A DNA stretch of 64,000 nt from Picosynechococcus sp. PCC 7003 (lineage in GTDB: Bacteria > Cyanobacteriota > Cyanobacteriia > Cyanobacteriales > MRBY01): the NCBI RefSeq assembly GCF_001693255.1, contig NZ_CP016476.1, positions 124,001 to 188,000 on the forward strand. Direction: 5' to 3'. The translations under genes were made by a program, and so were the position numbers. Under the pieces are notes generated by a model. The model saw only the letters and a program-made list of their open reading frames with translations. It had not been told where the DNA came from and did not search any database. Within the stretch, counting starts at the first letter, position 1; every line of letters begins with the position of its first letter. Shown one piece after another: positions 63,089-64,000 of this stretch.

Positions 63089-64000
63089 ATGATGAAACAA
63101 CAGACGGTTGTGATAATTGGGGGCGGTGTGGCCGGAATGGCGGCAGCAGGCAAACTCCAACGGTTTGGGTTCCAGGTAATCCTCGTGGAAAAGGCGCCAG
63201 AGCTGGGGGGTCACGTCAAAAATTGGTTTAAGGTCTTTCCGGATTTTACAGATGCGGCAGACATTTTAGACAATCTTCGGGCCGACTTAAGGGGGGTACG
63301 GATTCTCACGGAAACCACCGTCGAAAGGATTACTGGGGAAGCTCCCCACTACCAAGTCCACCTTTCCACCGGGGAGGCGATCGCCACCAATGCCATTTTA
63401 GTGAGTACCGGATTTCACCATTTCGATGCTTCTTTTAAAGAAGAATATGGCTACGGCATTTACGACAACGTGATTACATCGGTGGAACTCGACGCCATGC
63501 TCAAGGAGCAACGGTTACGCACAGTTCAGGGCAAAGTCCCTAAAAAAATCGCCATCATCCACTGTGTCGGCTCCCGGGATCAAAAAGTCAACAATAACTA
63601 TTGTTCACGGGTTTGTTGCACCAACGGCATCAAAGACGCCATCGAAATCAAGCAACTGATCCCCGATTGCAGCGTTTATAACCTCTATATGGATATCCGC
63701 GTTTTTGGCCGGGGTTACGAAGAACTCTATCGCACCTCCCAGGAAAAATATGGCATTCAGTTTATTCGCGGTCGCCTTTCTGAAGCCAGTGAAAATAATG
63801 ACAGTACCCTCCATCTGCGGGTGGAAGATACCCTAATCGGCAAACCGATGAAGCTCACGGTGGATTTGGTGGTGCTGCTCGTCGGGATGGAAGGCAATAC
63901 GGACTTGGTGGATGTGGCAGGGCTAGAGGTCGGTTGCGATCGCTTTTATGTGACCGCGAATCAGCAATATAGCAATAATGCTTCCCCCAGACCGGGAATT
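63089..64000 (+). CDS. hdrA: HdrA-like flavoprotein (partial, runs off the window)
   Basis: Starting at ATG 63089 the frame stays open to the window end (304 codons). It opens MMKQQTVVIIGGGVAGMAAA, an FAD-binding Rossmann motif, then LVEKAPELGGHV and IIHCVGSRDQKVNNNYCSRV followed by CC. The VGSRD...YCSRVCC motif is diagnostic of HdrA. HdrA is the electron-bifurcating or electron-entry flavoprotein of the complex. The cluster order hdrC-hdrB-hdrA with short gaps suggests one transcript; further genes may follow beyond 64000. Confidence 0.9.
   Translation, partial: MMKQQTVVIIGGGVAGMAAAGKLQRFGFQVILVEKAPELGGHVKNWFKVFPDFTDAADILDNLRADLRGVRILTETTVERITGEAPHYQVHLSTGEAIATNAILVSTGFHHFDASFKEEYGYGIYDNVITSVELDAMLKEQRLRTVQGKVPKKIAIIHCVGSRDQKVNNNYCSRVCCTNGIKDAIEIKQLIPDCSVYNLYMDIRVFGRGYEELYRTSQEKYGIQFIRGRLSEASENNDSTLHLRVEDTLIGKPMKLTVDLVVLLVGMEGNTDLVDVAGLEVGCDRFYVTANQQYSNNASPRPGI

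Overview
The window reads as a chromosome segment of a unicellular cyanobacterium. The palindrome GCGATCGC (HIP1) recurs throughout, and several gene families are cyanobacterial in flavour: NrtC/NrtD-type ATPases with a solute-binding tail, an SLH-domain porin, a DUF1400 hydrolase, a Mo-dependent nitrogenase C-terminal-domain protein and a slr2015-2018-like minor pilin operon. Base composition and gene content suggest a Synechococcus PCC 7002-like (Picosynechococcus) strain; that is inference, not a database match.

Layout. 1-16.3 kb is a CRISPR-Cas type III-B island, almost all on the minus strand: cmr2 (cas10), a four-helix-bundle gene inserted in the operon, cmr3, cmr4 and a truncated cmr5; then four unknown small genes (6.2-8.0 kb), a YefM-YoeB toxin-antitoxin pair with TGTACA operators, a 53-repeat array (9101-13011), a leader, cas2, cas1, a small membrane protein coupled to cas1, and a divergent WYL regulator. 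16.6-25.1 kb carries an unknown wHTH-like protein, a gamma-glutamyltransferase, an ExbB/ExbD pair, an ExoD-like protein and a large P-type ATPase. 25.1-32.6 kb is a remodelled nitrate/bicarbonate-type ABC operon: the first 25 codons of nrtA survive behind the old promoter, nrtA/nrtB are otherwise gone, and a porin gene now sits in front of nrtC and nrtD. Two further nrt relics flank it. 32.9-43.3 kb has isolated genes (DUF427, pRiA4b ORF-3-like, TspO-like, zinc ribbon/SH3-like, tandem secreted paralogues, a broken PPC-domain gene). 43.5-51.2 kb is a tight six-gene operon: iron-type ABC transporter, a membrane-anchored beta-propeller, a repeat protein ending in a HEVKH metallopeptidase-like domain, and a zinc-ribbon protein. 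51.5-56.8 kb is a minor pilin operon. The end has a DUF1400 alpha/beta hydrolase, a cation/proton antiporter fused to a universal stress domain, and an hdrC-hdrB-hdrA-like cluster running off the window.

A family of about 140-150 bp MITE-like elements with TTAGAG.../...CTCTTA ends is scattered across the window. Copies abut the yoeB stop codon, sit directly in front of the cas1 operon, separate exbB from exbD, and occur twice after the pilin operon. The items I find most worth following are the nrtAB-to-porin replacement with its paired relics, the iron transporter/propeller/HEVKH operon, and the non-core genes embedded in the CRISPR island.
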